Assembly (NCBI RefSeq): GCF_020084865.1
Contig: NZ_CP071953.1
Coordinates: 558,001 to 622,000, forward strand
DNA: 64,000 nt
Direction of reading: 5' to 3'
DNA from: Candidatus Kaistella beijingensis
Lineage (GTDB): Bacteria; Bacteroidota; Bacteroidia; Flavobacteriales; Weeksellaceae
Of this stretch, positions 50,692 through 60,167 are shown in pieces (the first letter of the stretch is position 1; every line of letters starts with the position of its first letter). A model generated the notes under the pieces. The model was not told the DNA's origin and did not search any database. It worked only from the letters and a program-made list of their open reading frames with translations. A program made the position numbers and the translations under genes.

Positions 50692-51144
50692 ATGGAAAAG
50701 AAAAATCCTGAAAAAGTTGAAAATGTTGACCTGATTCTCAAGTCGACATGGTTGGCTGTCTCGAAGATGTATTCCGAAATGGCTCAAGACCACGACGCGA
50801 CTGCTGTTCAAGCACTTACGCTTTTGAAAATCGACCCGAAAGAAGGAACACGGAGTACCAATCTCGGTCCAAAAATGGCGATCGAACCGACTTCATTGAC
50901 AAGAATTATCAAGCTGCTCGAAGACAACGGATATATCTACAAAGAAAAAACCACGAATGATAAACGTGAAGTCATCATTAAACTGACCGATAAAGGTCTG
51001 AATTCAAGGAATTTATCGAAAGAAGTCGTGGTTAATTTTAATAAAAAGGTAATGGAAAAAATAGCACCCGAAAAACTCGAAGTTTTCAAGGATGTAATGA
51101 ACGATATTTTAAAAATTGCCAACGATTTAAATCAAAAAAAATAG
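50692..51144 (+). CDS. MarR-family transcriptional regulator
   Basis: 150 residues, typical MarR length. The winged helix-turn-helix is at about 50-110: TRSTNLGPKMAIEPTSLTRII (quoted in part), KLLEDNGYIYKEKTTNDKRE (wing) and IKLTDKG. MarR dimers bind palindromes of 16-20 bp, and one 26-bp and one 14-bp palindrome lie upstream. The gene precedes a fadN-A-E-like cluster in the same direction with 76 bp before the next gene, so it is likely autoregulated and controls beta-oxidation. The effector (acyl-CoA or fatty acid) is inferred. Confidence 0.92.
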   Translation: MEKKNPEKVENVDLILKSTWLAVSKMYSEMAQDHDATAVQALTLLKIDPKEGTRSTNLGPKMAIEPTSLTRIIKLLEDNGYIYKEKTTNDKREVIIKLTDKGLNSRNLSKEVVVNFNKKVMEKIAPEKLEVFKDVMNDILKIANDLNQKK

Positions 51145-51220
51145 ACAAAATGCGAGTTTCGGGTTAAGAGTTCATACTTTAAACCTCAAATTCTAAACTT
51201 TAAACAACTCATTTTTAAAT
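51145..51220 (+). repeat. Stutter spacer between marR and fadN-like gene
   Basis: Low-complexity near-repeats of CTTTAAAC / TTCTAAACTTTAAAC words (51176-51208). No gene. The style is shared with the gaps at 35.4 and 61.5 kb. Confidence 0.35.
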
Positions 51221-53626
51221 ATGAAAAGACGCATTAAACACGTTACCGTTCTCGGTTCGGGAATTATGGGAAGCGGAATTGCGGCGCACTTTGCAAACAT
51301 CGGCGTTGAAGTTCTCCTTCTTGATATCGTTCCTTTCGAACTCACGGAAGCGGAACAGAAAAAAGGTCTTACCAAAGACGACAAAGCCGTGCGAAACCGC
51401 ATCGCCACAGAAAATTTTGAAAAACTGAAAAAAGCAAGTCCTGCCCTTCTTTATACGCCACAGTTTGCGGAAAGAATTACCGTAGGAAACTTCGATGACG
51501 ATTTACCGAAAATCAAAAACACCGATTGGATTATTGAGGTGGTGGTTGAGAGATTGGACATCAAAAAAGCAGTTTACGAAAAAATTGAGCAGTTCAGAAA
51601 ACCGGGAACTTTGGTTTCTTCCAACACTTCCGGAATTCCAATTAATATGCTTGTAGAAGGCAGAAGCGACGATTTCAAAAAATATTTCGCAGGAACGCAC
51701 TTCTTCAATCCGGTAAGATATTTACCACTTTTGGAAATCATTCCAACCAATGACACCGATCCTGAAATAGTGAAATTTTATATGGAATACGGTGCAAAAT
51801 TCCTTGGAAAAACCACCGTTTTAGCGAAAGATACACCTGCATTTATCGCCAACAGAATTGGGGTTTTCTCCATGATGAATTTACTTCACGAAGTTCAAGG
51901 ATTGGGTTTAACCGTGACTGATATTGATAAATTAACAGGTCCTGTAATTGGTCGTCCAAAATCTGCGACGTTCAGAACCGCGGATGTTGTTGGTTTGGAC
52001 ACTTTGGTTCACGTTGCAAACGGGGTTCGTCAAAGCGGTGCAGAAGCCAATGATTTCAATGATGTTTTTGCACTTCCAGATTACATTCAGAAAATGATGG
52101 AGAACAAATGGTTGGGTTCTAAAACCGAACAAGGTTTCTTCAAAAAAGTAAAAAATGCTGAAGGAAAATCTGAAATTCAAGGTTTGAATTTGGATACAAT
52201 GGAATATGAACTTCAAGGTAAATCCAACTTCCCTACGCTTGAACTCACGAAAAATATTGATAAACCGATTGACAGATTTAAAGTTTTAATCGGTGGAAAA
52301 GATAAAGCAGGCGAATTGTATAGAAAATCTTTAGGCGCATTGTTCGCTTACGTTTCTCACAAAGTTCCTGAAATTTCCGATGAAATCTACAAAATTGATG
52401 ATGCAATGCGTGCCGGTTTCGGTTGGGAAAACGGTCCGTTTGAAGTTTGGGATGCAGTTGGCGTGGAAAAAGGAATTGACTTGGCGAAAGATGCAGGTTA
52501 CGAAGTTTCGGATTGGGTAAAAGAAATGGCTCAAAAAGGCGAAACTTTCTATAAAGTAAACGACGAAGGACAAAGCATTTTCTTTGATAAAAATTCAGGA
52601 AATTACAGCAATATTCCAGGACAAGATGCATTTATCATTCTAGATAATATTAGAAAAAATAAAACACTTTGGAGCAACTCCGAAAGTGCCATTCAAGATT
52701 TGGGCGACGGAATTATCAATTTTGAAATCCGTTCCAAAATGAACTCACTTGGAGGCGGCGTTTTGGACGGTTTAAACCGTGCAATCGACCTTGCTGAAAA
52801 GGAATACGACGGTTTGGTTGTCGGAAATCAAGGCGCGAATTTCTCTGTTGGAGCTAATTTAGCGATGATTTTAATGATGGCAATTGACCAGGATTGGGAC
52901 GATTTGAATATGGCAATCGCCTACTTCCAAAAATCAATGATGAGGGTTCGTTACTCCTCAATTCCTGTGGTTGTTGCGCCGTTCGGAATGACTTTAGGCG
53001 GTGGTTGCGAAATGACGATGCACGCCGACAAAGTTGTGGCAGCCGCAGAAACTTATATCGGATTGGTGGAAACCGGTGTTGGTGTCATTCCGGGAGGTGG
53101 TGGAACGAAAGAATTCGCGTTGAGAACTTCCAAAAAATTCCAACCGGACGATGTGAAAAATAACAGAATGCGCGACGCATTTATGAACATCGCGATGGGA
53201 AAAGTAGCAACTTCTGCTTATGAAGCTTACGATATGGGAATTTTGGAAAAGCATAAAGACATCGTTGTTGTAAACAAAAACCGTCAGATTGCCGAAGCCA
53301 AAAAAGTAGCAAAACTAATGGCAGAACAAGGTTACACGCAACCAATTCAACAAACTGTAAAAGTTTTAGGAAAAGATGCGCTTGGAATGTTCTACGTGGG
53401 AACCGACCAAATGTTGACCGGAAACTACATCTCCGAACACGATAAAAAAATTGCAGACAAATTAGCGTATGTAATGGTTGGCGGAAATCTTTCAGAACCG
53501 ACAGTGGTGAACGAACAGTATTTATTGAATTTGGAAAGAGAAGCATTCTTGCAACTTTGCGGCGAGAGAAAGACTTTAGAGAGAATTCAATATATGCTTC
53601 AAAACGGTAAACCGCTTCGTAATTAA
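51221..53626 (+). CDS. fadN: Bifunctional 3-hydroxyacyl-CoA dehydrogenase / enoyl-CoA hydratase
   Basis: 801 residues in the FadN order: dehydrogenase first, crotonase second. NAD site VLGSGIMGSGIAAHFAN (10-26), catalytic His160 in GTHFFNPVRYLPLLE. The second half has the hydratase glutamates Glu597 (GGGCEMTM) and Glu617 (GLVETGVGV), 20 residues apart as in enoyl-CoA hydratase Glu144/Glu164, and the GGGGT loop. It performs hydration and oxidation steps of beta-oxidation. Thiolase and acyl-CoA dehydrogenase genes follow, as in the Bacillus fadNAE operon. The symbol is by analogy. Confidence 0.93.
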   Translation: MKRRIKHVTVLGSGIMGSGIAAHFANIGVEVLLLDIVPFELTEAEQKKGLTKDDKAVRNRIATENFEKLKKASPALLYTPQFAERITVGNFDDDLPKIKNTDWIIEVVVERLDIKKAVYEKIEQFRKPGTLVSSNTSGIPINMLVEGRSDDFKKYFAGTHFFNPVRYLPLLEIIPTNDTDPEIVKFYMEYGAKFLGKTTVLAKDTPAFIANRIGVFSMMNLLHEVQGLGLTVTDIDKLTGPVIGRPKSATFRTADVVGLDTLVHVANGVRQSGAEANDFNDVFALPDYIQKMMENKWLGSKTEQGFFKKVKNAEGKSEIQGLNLDTMEYELQGKSNFPTLELTKNIDKPIDRFKVLIGGKDKAGELYRKSLGALFAYVSHKVPEISDEIYKIDDAMRAGFGWENGPFEVWDAVGVEKGIDLAKDAGYEVSDWVKEMAQKGETFYKVNDEGQSIFFDKNSGNYSNIPGQDAFIILDNIRKNKTLWSNSESAIQDLGDGIINFEIRSKMNSLGGGVLDGLNRAIDLAEKEYDGLVVGNQGANFSVGANLAMILMMAIDQDWDDLNMAIAYFQKSMMRVRYSSIPVVVAPFGMTLGGGCEMTMHADKVVAAAETYIGLVETGVGVIPGGGGTKEFALRTSKKFQPDDVKNNRMRDAFMNIAMGKVATSAYEAYDMGILEKHKDIVVVNKNRQIAEAKKVAKLMAEQGYTQPIQQTVKVLGKDALGMFYVGTDQMLTGNYISEHDKKIADKLAYVMVGGNLSEPTVVNEQYLLNLEREAFLQLCGERKTLERIQYMLQNGKPLRN

Positions 53627-53773
53627 GAACAAGATACAAGGCAAAAGATACAAGTTTTGAGGAGCCACAAAGTGGCGAAATCATTAGCAAAGGGTGAAGC
53701 CCTTTGAAAAATCAAAAAAGCCAATGTTAAAAAGCCACGAAGTGGCGATATTAAAATTATTAAAATATAACAA
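53627..53773 (+). repeat. Hairpin repeat between fadN-like and thiolase genes
   Basis: Mini-hairpins GCCACAAAGTGGC(GA) at 53664-53678 and GCCACGAAGTGGC(GA) at 53734-53748 flank AAAGGGTGAAGCCCTTTG (53689-53706), which pairs AAAGGG with CCCTTT. The same units recur at 55.16-55.28 kb. Confidence 0.6.
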
Positions 53774-54955
53774 ATGTCAAAACAAGCATACATAATAAAA
53801 GGATATAGAACAGCGGTGGGAAAAGCACCGAAAGGTTCTCTTCGCTTTACGCGTCCCGATGTAATGGCGGCGACAGTCATTGAAAAATTGATGGCTGCAG
53901 TTCCGCAACTCGACAAAGACAGAATTGACGACCTTATCGTAGGAAACGCAATGCCTGAAGCAGAACAAGGTTTGAACGTGGCACGTTTAATTTCTTTAAT
54001 GGGATTAAACACCGACAAAGTTCCGGGAGTTACCGTAAACAGATATTGTGCATCCGGTTCGGAAGCGATTGCAATTGCCTCTGCAAAAATTCAGGCAGGA
54101 ATGGCGGATTGCATTATTGCAGGTGGAACAGAATCAATGAGTTACATTCCTATGGGCGGTTACAAACCGGTTCCCGAACCAGATACTGCAAAATCCAACC
54201 CTGATTATTATTGGGGAATGGGTTACACCGCGGAGGAAGTGGCAAAACAATACAACATTTCCCGTGAGGAACAGGATGAATTTGCTTTTAATTCTCATAT
54301 GAAAGCGCTGAAAGCGTTAGAAGAAGGAAAATTCGCCAATCAAATTGTTCCAATTCCTGTGGAATACAATTTCTTGGATGAAAACCAAAAAATGCAAACC
54401 AAAAAATTTGATTTTTCTGTAGATGAAGGTCCGAGAAAAGAGACTTCTTTGGAAGGTTTGGCAAAACTTCGTCCGGTTTTCGCAAACGGAGGTTCGGTTA
54501 CGGCAGGAAATTCATCGCAAATGAGTGATGGTGCTGCTTTCGTTATCGTGATGAGCGAAGATATGGTGAAAGAATTAGGTTTGGAACCCGAAGCAAGATT
54601 GGTGGCTTATGCAGCCGCAGGTTTAGAACCGAGAATTATGGGAATGGGACCAATTTACGCCATTCCAAAAGCATTAAAACAGGCTGGTTTAGAACTGAAA
54701 GATATTGATTTAATTGAACTGAATGAGGCATTTGCTTCTCAATCCGTTGCGATTAAAAAAGAATTGAATTTAAATCCTGAAATTTTAAATGTAAACGGAG
54801 GCGCAATCGCACTTGGACATCCACTTGGTTGTACAGGAACGAAATTGACCGTTCAATTATTAGATGAAATGCGAAAACGCGGAAACAAATACGGAATGGT
54901 TTCTATGTGCGTTGGAACGGGACAAGGAGCGGCGAGTATTTTCGAGTTGCTATAA
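53774..54955 (+). CDS. fadA: Acetyl-CoA C-acyltransferase (3-ketoacyl-CoA thiolase)
   Basis: 393 residues. Nucleophile Cys92 (NRYCASGSEAI), His349 (GHPLGCTG) and second Cys379 (MCVGTGQGAA) are all present, with NGGAIALGHPLG the usual signature. It cleaves 3-ketoacyl-CoA to acetyl-CoA and shortened acyl-CoA. It follows the fadN-like gene by 147 bp of hairpin repeat. The symbol is by analogy with fadNAE. Confidence 0.94.
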   Translation: MSKQAYIIKGYRTAVGKAPKGSLRFTRPDVMAATVIEKLMAAVPQLDKDRIDDLIVGNAMPEAEQGLNVARLISLMGLNTDKVPGVTVNRYCASGSEAIAIASAKIQAGMADCIIAGGTESMSYIPMGGYKPVPEPDTAKSNPDYYWGMGYTAEEVAKQYNISREEQDEFAFNSHMKALKALEEGKFANQIVPIPVEYNFLDENQKMQTKKFDFSVDEGPRKETSLEGLAKLRPVFANGGSVTAGNSSQMSDGAAFVIVMSEDMVKELGLEPEARLVAYAAAGLEPRIMGMGPIYAIPKALKQAGLELKDIDLIELNEAFASQSVAIKKELNLNPEILNVNGGAIALGHPLGCTGTKLTVQLLDEMRKRGNKYGMVSMCVGTGQGAASIFELL

Positions 54956-55466
54956 TTTAAAAACCACAAAGGCAAAAAGTTTTGATTTTTCAAGTGGATA
55001 AAACTTGTGCGTTTAGGAGAAAACAAAAGTTTGAAAATCAAAGATTTTCACTTCTTCCAAAGAACAATGTTTGTGTAGAAAATTGAATTTGCGTGTTAAC
55101 GGTTGCGCTCCATAGGAGCGCTATCTAAAAAAGCGAAATGATTTTTTACCGAATTTGTGGAGCCGCGAAGCGGCGAAATCAATAGCAAAGGGTGAAGCCC
55201 TTTGTGAAATCATCAGCAAAGCGTGAAGCCCTTTGAAATTTGAAATGTGAAAACAAAAATTGCAAAAAGCCCTGAAAGGGCGACATAAAATAGAGCGCAA
55301 CTTTGCGTGAGGGATAGAAACGGTTACCCCGCAATCCCGAATATTCGGGATGAGGAGTAAAAGTGGATAGCCCGACCTGAATGAGGAAATGGATCCCGAT
55401 GAAATCGGGAGTAATGACCGAGTGAAGGACACGCCCAAATTAAATAAATAAAAAAAAACAAAAACA
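54956..55466 (+). repeat. 511-bp structured repeat region before the acyl-CoA dehydrogenase gene
   Basis: No gene. Contents: hairpin GCGCTCC-ATA-GGAGCGC (55105-55121); GCCGCGAAGCGGCGA (55162-55176); two AAAG(G/C)GTGAAGCCCTTTG units (55186-55204, 55217-55235); GCCCTGAAAGGGCGA (55269-55283); and a compound element 55309-55437 with GAGGGATAGAAACGG, palindrome CCCGAATATTCGGG (55336-55349), GGATAGCCCGACC, and hairpin TCCCGAT-GAA-ATCGGGA (55394-55410), ending GGACACGCCC. The last part resembles a dispersed repeat I recall from Chryseobacterium-like genomes. Confidence 0.6.
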
Positions 55467-57254
55467 ATGAGCGATACATTAACAAACGTAAAAGGCGGCG
55501 AATTCTTAATTAAAGACATTGCTGCAAGCGAGATTTTTTCTCTTGAAGAATTGAACGAGGAGCAAAAAATGCTTCGCGATTCCATCAAAGAATTTATTGA
55601 TAAAGAAGTGGTTCCAAATCGTGAGAGATTTGAGCACAAAGATTATGCATTGACCGAAGAAGTGATGCGCAAACTCGGAGAAATGGGCGTTCTTGGAATT
55701 GCCGTTCCTGAAGAATACGGCGGTCTTGGAATGGATTTCACCACCACAATGTTGGCTTGTGATATGGCTTCCGGAGCGAACGGTTCGGTTGCGACTGCTT
55801 ATGGAGCGCACACCGGAATTGGAACATTGCCGATTTTGCTTTACGGAACTGAAGAACAAAAGAAAAAATACCTTCCGGATTTGGCTCAAGGAACGAAATT
55901 CGGTGCATATTGTTTGACGGAACCGGATGCAGGCTCTGACGCCAATTCTGGAAAAACGAAAGCAAGGCTTTCCGAAGACGGAAAACATTACATCATCAAC
56001 GGACAGAAAATGTGGATTTCTAACGCAGGTTTTGCTGATACTTTCACGTTTTTTGCAAAAATTGATGATGATAAAAACATTACAGGTTTCGTCATTAACC
56101 GTTCGGAATTGGAAAATCCTGAAAGCATGACTTTCGGTGAGGAAGAGCATAAACTCGGTATTCGCTCCTCTTCTACTCGTCAGGTTTTCTTCAACGATAT
56201 GAAAGTTCCTGTGGAAAATCTTTTGGGCGAAAGAAACAACGGTTTCAAAATCGCTTTGAACGCACTGAATGTGGGTAGAATTAAATTGGCTGCCGCGAAT
56301 TTGGACGGTCAGAGAAGAATTACTTCGCTTGCCATCAATTACGCGAATGAAAGAAAACAGTTTGGAGTTGCGATTTCTACTTTCGGAGCTATCCGTAAAA
56401 AAATTGCGGAAATGGCGACGGGAATTTTCGTTTCAGAAGCGGGTTCTTATCGTGCAGCGAAAGATGTTCAGGATAAAATTGATGAACTCGTTGCAGGCGG
56501 AATGAACCATCAACAAGCAGAATTGAAAGGTGTTGAAGAATTTGCAGTAGAATGTTCCATTTTGAAAGTTTTTGTTTCTGATTTAACGCAACACACCGCA
56601 GACGAAGGTATCCAAATCTACGGAGGAATGGGCTTCAGCGAAGATGCACCGATGGAAGCGGCTTGGAGAGACAGCAGAATTGCTAGAATTTACGAAGGAA
56701 CCAACGAAATCAACCGACTTTTGGCTGTTGGAATGTTGATTAAAAAAGCAATGAAAGGTGAACTTGATTTGCTAAAACCGGCAATGGCCATCGGAAAAGA
56801 ATTGATGGGAATTCCATCATTTGAAGTTCCTGATTATTCGGCTTATATGTCTGAAGAAAAAGCGATTATCCACAATTTGAAGAAAGTTTTCTTGATGGTT
56901 TCAGGAGCCGCACTTCAAAAATATATGATGGATATTGAAAAACAACAGCACTTATTGTTGAACGCTTCCGAAATTCTGAACCAAATTTATATGGCAGAAT
57001 CTGCAGTTTTAAGAGCCGAAAAACATTTCGCTCCTGATTCTGTGGAAGCAGCAATGGCGCAATTAAACCTTTACAAAGCCGTTGAAAAAATCATCGCCGC
57101 CGCAAAAGAAGGCATCGTTTCCTTCGCAGAAGGCGACGAACAACGAATGATGCTTTCCGGTTTGAGAAGATTTACAAAATACACCAACACGCCAAATGTG
57201 GTTGCACTAACCGAAAAAATTGCAAAACATTTCGTGGACAAAGGCTCTTACTAG
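55467..57254 (+). CDS. fadE: Acyl-CoA dehydrogenase (long/very-long-chain type)
   Basis: 595 residues, longer than the 380-400 of short/medium types, with a C-terminal helical extension as in ACADVL/FadE(Bacillus)-like enzymes. FAD/substrate segments GAYCLTEPDAGSDANSGKTKA (quoted in part) and KMWISNAGFADTFT; catalytic base Glu410 in IYEGTNEINRLL; quaternary segment MGGFSEDAPME-like GGMGFSEDAPMEAAWRDSRI. It introduces the first double bond and passes electrons to ETF (etfBA at 34.4-36.2 kb). A 511-bp repeat region separates it from thiolase, so it may have its own promoter. Confidence 0.94.
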   Translation: MSDTLTNVKGGEFLIKDIAASEIFSLEELNEEQKMLRDSIKEFIDKEVVPNRERFEHKDYALTEEVMRKLGEMGVLGIAVPEEYGGLGMDFTTTMLACDMASGANGSVATAYGAHTGIGTLPILLYGTEEQKKKYLPDLAQGTKFGAYCLTEPDAGSDANSGKTKARLSEDGKHYIINGQKMWISNAGFADTFTFFAKIDDDKNITGFVINRSELENPESMTFGEEEHKLGIRSSSTRQVFFNDMKVPVENLLGERNNGFKIALNALNVGRIKLAAANLDGQRRITSLAINYANERKQFGVAISTFGAIRKKIAEMATGIFVSEAGSYRAAKDVQDKIDELVAGGMNHQQAELKGVEEFAVECSILKVFVSDLTQHTADEGIQIYGGMGFSEDAPMEAAWRDSRIARIYEGTNEINRLLAVGMLIKKAMKGELDLLKPAMAIGKELMGIPSFEVPDYSAYMSEEKAIIHNLKKVFLMVSGAALQKYMMDIEKQQHLLLNASEILNQIYMAESAVLRAEKHFAPDSVEAAMAQLNLYKAVEKIIAAAKEGIVSFAEGDEQRMMLSGLRRFTKYTNTPNVVALTEKIAKHFVDKGSY

Positions 57255-57275
57255 AAATAGTTTGATATGTGGTTT

Positions 57276-57308
57276 GAACGCTCCTTTTTTAAGGGGCGTT
57301 CTTTTTTT
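57276..57308 (+). terminator. Terminator after the acyl-CoA dehydrogenase gene
   Basis: GAACGCTCC / GGGGCGTTC stem (one G-T pair) with a T/A loop, followed by T7; 22 bp after the stop. It closes the beta-oxidation cluster. Confidence 0.85.
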
Positions 57309-57374
57309 GGAAATCAGTCAAGAAATCTTTTAAAATTTGAAGCATTTCACTATTTTTACAATAGAAAATCAAAC

Positions 57375-57818
57375 ATGACCAAAGAAGAACTTTTAAATAA
57401 AGCCATCAAAATCGCAAATCGCGCCCACAAAGGACAAACCGACAAATTCGGAACACCGTACATCGGTCACATTATGCGGGTAATGAATTACGGAAAAACG
57501 TATGACGAAAAAATTGTAGGCGTTCTACACGACGTAATTGAAGACTGCCCCGAAATTACCTACGAATACCTTTTACAGGAAGGTTTCAGCAACGAAATTG
57601 TTTTCGCGATTGAATGTCTCACCAAAAATCCTGCTGATCAGGATTATACCGAATTTGTGAAACAAACGGAAAGATCACCACTCGCAATTGCAGTAAAGTT
57701 GAATGATCTACGTGATAACATGGATTTAACGCGTTTCACAAAACCCTTGACAGAAAGGGATTTCAAGCGGTTAAATAAATATTTGAATGCGTATCTTTAC
57801 TTGAAAGAGAAATATTAA
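57375..57818 (+). CDS. HD-domain (RelA/SpoT-like) small hydrolase
   Basis: 147 residues from the ATG at 57375; the longer frame starts in the upstream terminator. MESH1/SpoT-like HD motifs are His18 ([18 protein letters not shown]), His32, His52-Asp53 ([10 protein letters not shown]) and a late Asp in [11 protein letters not shown]. The family binds Mn2+ and hydrolyses ppGpp or related nucleotides. No synthetase domain. It overlaps the convergent rluF stop by 4 bp. Confidence 0.8.
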   Translation: MTKEELLNKAIKIANRAHKGQTDKFGTPYIGHIMRVMNYGKTYDEKIVGVLHDVIEDCPEITYEYLLQEGFSNEIVFAIECLTKNPADQDYTEFVKQTERSPLAIAVKLNDLRDNMDLTRFTKPLTERDFKRLNKYLNAYLYLKEKY

Positions 57819-58537
57819 TCCACCGTTTTTTCGGAATCTTCCAAAAGCAAATTAAGTTCTTGCAATTCTTCGGCGGTTAAATCACGCCATTTCCCTAGTG
57901 GAATATCTAGTTTGATGTTCATGATTCGGATGCGTTTCAGCTTTTTTACTTCGTAACCGAGGAACTCACACATTCTTCGGATTTGCCTATTTAAACCTTG
58001 CGTCAGAACAATTCTAAAAGACAAAGTATCGATTTGTTCGACTTCACATTTTTTGGTGACTGTTCCCAAAATAGGAACGCCGTTTCTCATTTTATCTAAA
58101 AATCTCGGCGTAATCGGTTTATCGACTCGTACGATATATTCTTTGCCGTGATTGTTTCGTGACCTAAGAATCTTATTGACGATATCACCGTCAGAAGTTA
58201 AAAGGATCAAACCTTCACTTGGCTTATCGAGACGACCAATCGGAAAAATTCTCTTTGGATGATTCACGAAATCGACAATATTATGTTTCTCTCGTTTTGT
58301 ATCTGTTGTACAAACAATTCCGACAGGTTTATTTAAAGCGATGTAAACGTGCTCTTCTTCGGTTTTTCTAATGGAAATTCCGTCCACAAAAATTTGGTCA
58401 TCATCGGAAACTTTTGTACCCATTTCAGGAACTGTTCCGTTGACGGTAATTCTTCCCTGCTCAAGTAGTTTGTCGGCTTCTCGGCGTGAACAGAAACCTA
58501 CTTCGGAAAGGTATTTGTTGATGCGGGTTTTTTCCAT
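57815..58537 (-). CDS. rluF: 23S rRNA pseudouridine synthase RluF-like
   Basis: 240 residues. S4 RNA-binding domain (about 1-55: [18 protein letters not shown]), then the RsuA-type catalytic domain with Asp104 in [14 protein letters not shown]. RluF-specific segments are [33 protein letters not shown] and [14 protein letters not shown]. It isomerises U2604 (E. coli numbering) and possibly tRNA-Tyr. It is last in the ftsX-DUF3098-uppP-truB-rluF series. Confidence 0.9.
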   Translation of the reverse strand: MEKTRINKYLSEVGFCSRREADKLLEQGRITVNGTVPEMGTKVSDDDQIFVDGISIRKTEEEHVYIALNKPVGIVCTTDTKREKHNIVDFVNHPKRIFPIGRLDKPSEGLILLTSDGDIVNKILRSRNNHGKEYIVRVDKPITPRFLDKMRNGVPILGTVTKKCEVEQIDTLSFRIVLTQGLNRQIRRMCEFLGYEVKKLKRIRIMNIKLDIPLGKWRDLTAEELQELNLLLEDSEKTVD

Positions 58538-58566
58538 GAGTGATGAGTAATGAGCAATGAGTAATA
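58538..58566 (-). repeat. ATGAGTAATGAG stutter before rluF
   Basis: The gap is near-repeats of GAGTAAT/GAGCAAT. The same family is at 6888-6916 and 60121-60160. Confidence 0.45.
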
Positions 58567-59271
58567 TTAAAAATCCGCAGAAAATCCATAATCGTTTTCT
58601 AAGTAATTTGACGATGCATTTTCAATAGAATACGCCCCTATTTTTGTTCTTCTTAAATTTGTCAAATACGCACCAACTCCCAATTCCTGACCAATGTCGT
58701 GAGCTAAACTTCTAATGTAAGTTCCTTTAGAACAACCAACGGTAAAACGAACAAAAGGTAAATCAATTTCAACATCCTTTAAATAATGAATGGTGGTTTT
58801 TCGGGATTTCATTTCTACTTCGTCTCCTTTTCTCGCCAAATCGTAGGCACGTTTCCCAGCAATTTTAATGGCGGAAAAAATGGGTGGTTTCTGTTCGATT
58901 TCTCCTACAAATTTTTCTAAAACTTCATGAATAAATTCCGAAGAAATATGTGAAAAATCCTCATGCAGAATTTCGGGTTTTTCGGTGTCGTAAGATTCGG
59001 TTTGAACGCCAATTTTTATTTCCGTTAAATATTCTTTCGGTGCGTCCTGGATTTCGGGAATTTTTTTGGTGAACTTTCCTGTGCAGACAATGAGCAAACC
59101 TGTTGCGCGCGGATCCAAAGTTCCTGCATGACCGATCTTGAATTTTTTCGGGAGGTTAAACTCTTTTTTGAGTTTGTATTTGAGTTTGTTGACTGCCTGA
59201 AAACTCGTCCAATCCAGAGGTTTGTCTAAGAGGATGATTTGTCCATCCAAAAAATCTTTATCGGTTTTCAA
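58567..59271 (-). CDS. truB: tRNA pseudouridine(55) synthase
   Basis: 234 residues. Catalytic Asp53 in [28 protein letters not shown] near the N-terminus; family strands [20 protein letters not shown] and [17 protein letters not shown]. Short relative to E. coli TruB (314) because the C-terminal PUA domain is missing, as usual in Bacteroidetes. It makes pseudouridine 55 in the T-loop. Confidence 0.94.
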   Translation of the reverse strand: MKTDKDFLDGQIILLDKPLDWTSFQAVNKLKYKLKKEFNLPKKFKIGHAGTLDPRATGLLIVCTGKFTKKIPEIQDAPKEYLTEIKIGVQTESYDTEKPEILHEDFSHISSEFIHEVLEKFVGEIEQKPPIFSAIKIAGKRAYDLARKGDEVEMKSRKTTIHYLKDVEIDLPFVRFTVGCSKGTYIRSLAHDIGQELGVGAYLTNLRRTKIGAYSIENASSNYLENDYGFSADF

Positions 59272-59302
59272 AGGTTGTCAATTTTTTGAATCAATTCTGT
59301 TT

Positions 59303-60118
59303 TTAATTGGCAAACTGTGTAAAATAAATCAACAACACAATTCCCACAACAATTCTGTACCAACCCCAAGGTTTGAAACCGTACTTCATCAACACTCCAA
59401 TAAAAAATTTAATTGCAAGTACTGCAACCACGAATGCGACCACATTTCCAACAAGAAAAAGCATCAGATTATTTCCCTGCAAAATCATTTCATAACCTTT
59501 TTGTTCCAAACCGTTGTGATTCCAATCTTTCAAAAAAATTGAATAGACAGAAACCGCCAACATCGTAGGAACCGCCAAGAAAAATGAAAATTCCGCCGCG
59601 GCTTTTCTCGTCAATCTTTGCTGCATTCCACCAATGATGGAAGCTGCACTTCTACTCGTTCCGGGCATCATCGCCAAACATTGCCAAAAACCAATGATAA
59701 TCGCACTTTTATAGGAGATATCCTTTTCGTCATCCACAGTATGAACTTTGAACAATTTATCAATAAAAAGCAATACGATTCCCCCTAAAATTAGTACAAT
59801 CGCAATGGGAACAGGATCGCCAAGAATTGCTTCAATTTTATCGTCGAACAGTTTTCCCAAAACCAAAGCAGGAACAACTGCAACCGCCAATTTTAAATAA
59901 AAATTCAAATTTTTGAAATCGAAAAACTTTTTCCAATACAGAAAAACTACTGCGAGAATGGCTCCGAACTGAATGGAAACCTGAAACATTTTCACAAACT
60001 CATCTTCCTGAATTCCGAAAATCGAACTTGTAAAAATCATGTGTGCGGTGGAAGAAACAGGAAGATATTCCGTTAAACCCTCGATGATTGCAATGATGAT
60101 TGCTTTGATTAAATCCAT
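59303..60118 (-). CDS. uppP: Undecaprenyl-diphosphatase
   Basis: 271 residues, about seven transmembrane helices. BacA-type motifs EGLTEYLPVSSTAHM (13-27) and PGTSRSAASIIGGM hold the catalytic Glu/Ser/Arg residues. It dephosphorylates undecaprenyl diphosphate for cell-wall carrier recycling and can give bacitracin tolerance. It is located between DUF3098 and truB on one strand. Confidence 0.95.
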   Translation of the reverse strand: MDLIKAIIIAIIEGLTEYLPVSSTAHMIFTSSIFGIQEDEFVKMFQVSIQFGAILAVVFLYWKKFFDFKNLNFYLKLAVAVVPALVLGKLFDDKIEAILGDPVPIAIVLILGGIVLLFIDKLFKVHTVDDEKDISYKSAIIIGFWQCLAMMPGTSRSAASIIGGMQQRLTRKAAAEFSFFLAVPTMLAVSVYSIFLKDWNHNGLEQKGYEMILQGNNLMLFLVGNVVAFVVAVLAIKFFIGVLMKYGFKPWGWYRIVVGIVLLIYFTQFAN

Positions 60119-60167
60119 CTGAAATATGAGTAATTGGTAATGAGTAATAAGTAATGAGAAGGCGTAA
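60119..60167 (-). repeat. ATGAGTAAT stutter between DUF3098 and uppP
   Basis: Near-repeats of ATGAGTAATTGGTAATGAGT / AATAAGTAATGAG words fill the gap (60125-60157). Confidence 0.45.

Noticed and set aside
54956..55466. Riboswitch before the acyl-CoA dehydrogenase gene
   Set aside because: Structured, but no known aptamer core was recognised, and its parts recur as repeats elsewhere in the window.
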